From NCBI GenBank assembly GCA_910586425.1, contig CAJUHL010000033.1:1-17656 (forward strand): a DNA stretch of 17,656 nt. Direction: 5' to 3'. Below, piece after piece: positions 16,870 through 17,656 of this stretch (position 1 is its first letter; the number at the start of each line of letters is the position of its first letter). The position numbers and the translations under genes were made by a program. The notes under the pieces are model-generated. The model did not search any database, was not told the origin of the DNA, and was given only the letters and a program-made list of their open reading frames with translations. The stretch is from an uncultured Bacilli bacterium. GTDB taxonomy: Bacteria; Bacillota_I; Bacilli_A; RF39; UBA660.

Positions 16870-17050
16870 AATATCTTGTCCTTTCTTGATTAACACTGGT
16901 GCTACCTACAATTTTCAATTCATGTTACCTCGTTGCTGATGTACCAATCACTAATGTGTTGTAACCTACTCATAACCATATAGAATTAAAAACTGTAGCT
17001 ATTTCCTTTCTTAACCAGTCTTGAACTGTTAGGAGGTAAGATAATAGTCT
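16870..17050 (-). ncRNA. IS110 5' non-coding region, possible bridge RNA remnant
   Basis: IS110-group elements keep a non-coding stretch upstream of the transposase that is transcribed into the bridge RNA, which pairs with donor and target DNA. About 180 bases without an open frame lie in that position here. Several short GGTAAC / GTAACC / GGTAGC-type words recur, but I could not build a convincing two-loop fold by eye. The call rests on position only. Confidence 0.3.
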
Positions 17051-17176
17051 ACAGTGTTATCAAATATATTATATCAAATCAGTTATTAAACTTCATTGAT
17101 TATTTGATGGTTGTTAATCAATGTTAGTTATTAAAATTACAACCAAATATATTATACGAGGAATAGAGGGAAAAAG

Positions 17177-17443
17177 ATGGATTTTCAAATTAAAGGCAAT
17201 ATACTAAGAAAAGAATTTAAAAATGTTGTGTATGAATATATGAAATCAAATGAAAGATGTCAAAAAAAGAATATGGGAATGACTCAAGCACAAATTTTTC
17301 GTGAGTGTGGTATGGATTGGGGCGAAAAAAAGAATTGTACATCCTCTAATCAGCAATATTGGATAGTTGCCATTTTAAGAGAATTGGAAGAAGAAGGGAA
17401 GATACAAAGAGATCAATTTACCAAAAAATGGAGATTAATATAA
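17177..17443 (+). CDS. Small winged-helix-like protein of unknown function
   Basis: This 88-residue protein has a good ribosome site (GAGGG, six bases before the ATG). The middle, GMTQAQIFRECGMDW, looks like the first helices of a helix-turn-helix. The end, QQYWIVAILRELEEEGKIQRD then TKKWRLI, fits a recognition helix followed by a two-strand wing, so DNA binding is likely. The cysteines (C48, C58) do not form a zinc motif. It stands alone downstream of the IS110 remnant, with an AT-rich 5' region holding a loose TATTAT (17150-17155). It could regulate nearby genes or be an accessory protein of a further defence locus; neither is shown. Similar small proteins occur in Firmicutes accessory DNA, as far as I recall. 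Confidence 0.65.
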   Translation: MDFQIKGNILRKEFKNVVYEYMKSNERCQKKNMGMTQAQIFRECGMDWGEKKNCTSSNQQYWIVAILRELEEEGKIQRDQFTKKWRLI

Positions 17444-17527
17444 AAAGTAATAGCCATATGTAGTAGCAATCACTTGATATATTACTGAAACCCATTGTGA
17501 TATTCCTAATACGAATAGAATATTATA

Positions 17528-17567
17528 AAGTTTCAAAAACTTGAAAACAAGAAGAAAATTCAAGTTT
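17528..17567 (+). promoter_or_regulatory. Mutually exclusive hairpins, possible attenuator or terminator region
   Basis: AAACTT (17537-17542) can pair with AAGTTT (17528-17533) across three bases. As part of AAACTTGAA (17537-17545) it can instead pair perfectly over 9 bp with TTCAAGTTT (17559-17567). The two folds exclude each other, as in attenuators. The stems are AT-rich and no T-run follows, so the effect is uncertain. The rest of 17444-17656 shows no gene. Confidence 0.3.
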
Positions 17568-17656
17568 ACTTAGTTACAATAAAATAAACATAGTCATTAG
17601 ATATGGTTCTCTAAATTCTAGTGTATGTAAAGGGAAACCGAGCTCTAAAAAAGAGT

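Larger units (their letters stand above)
16169..17050 (-). mobile_element. IS110-family element, deletion remnant (right boundary approximate)
   Basis: Both ends of an IS110-type transposase gene are present on the - strand, but the middle is missing. A gene-free 5' region of about 180 bases precedes the gene, as is usual in this family. IS110 elements lack inverted ends and target duplications, so exact limits cannot be set from the sequence. Confidence 0.6.

Noticed and set aside
241..17050. Composite transposon carrying the defence genes
   Set aside because: The flanking elements belong to three different families, so no matched pair of ends could move the interval.
1..17656. CRISPR array, tRNA or rRNA genes
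   Set aside because: No regularly spaced repeats longer than a dozen bases and no tRNA- or rRNA-like segments were seen on either strand.

Overview
The window is a low-GC (by eye under one third G+C) stretch of an accessory defence island, most likely from a Bacillota- or Tenericutes-type bacterium. Genes have strong Shine-Dalgarno sites (GGGAGG, AGGAGG, GAGGGA). Tryptophan is written TGG, and TGA occurs inside broken genes but not in intact ones, so the standard bacterial code applies. The genus cannot be named from the sequence.

Left part (1-3280). A rho-independent terminator (67-91) closes an upstream gene outside the window. An IS1595/ISXO2-type insertion sequence (241-1447) follows, with perfect 25-bp inverted ends, an 8-bp target duplication (7/8 match) and a transposase broken by a stop codon. 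Next is the carcass of an AbiH-type abortive-infection gene (1553-3278), carrying three frame errors, one nonsense codon and an IS200/IS605-type element with tnpA (about 2439-3159). That element contains several hairpins that share a TTTA loop.

Centre (3401-12070). A five-gene unit on the + strand encodes a MutL/MORC-like GHKL ATPase, a Z1-domain superfamily-2-like ATPase, a PD-(D/E)XK (DUF4420-type) nuclease, an AIPR protein and a DNA cytosine-5 methyltransferase. This matches the computationally predicted class of GHKL/Z1 restriction-modification systems. The methyltransferase would mark self DNA, and the ATPases and nuclease would attack unmarked DNA. The methyltransferase is the last gene, behind a hairpin that covers its possible ribosome site.

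Right-centre (12357-15609). A second compact defence operon of three overlapping genes fits an ABC-three-component (ABC-3C) system: a Cap4/DUF4297-like nuclease effector, a 130-residue middle component and a coiled-coil ABC ATPase. A 27-bp perfect palindrome covers the -35 box of its promoter, so the operon looks repressor-controlled, although no regulator gene is present.

Right part (15610-17656). A gene-poor stretch with two back-to-back palindromes leads to a deleted IS110-family transposase gene on the - strand with its long 5' non-coding region. A small winged-helix-like protein (17177-17443) follows, then a short region with mutually exclusive hairpins. The overall picture is two apparently intact anti-phage systems and one dead one, packed between remnants of three unrelated insertion-sequence families.
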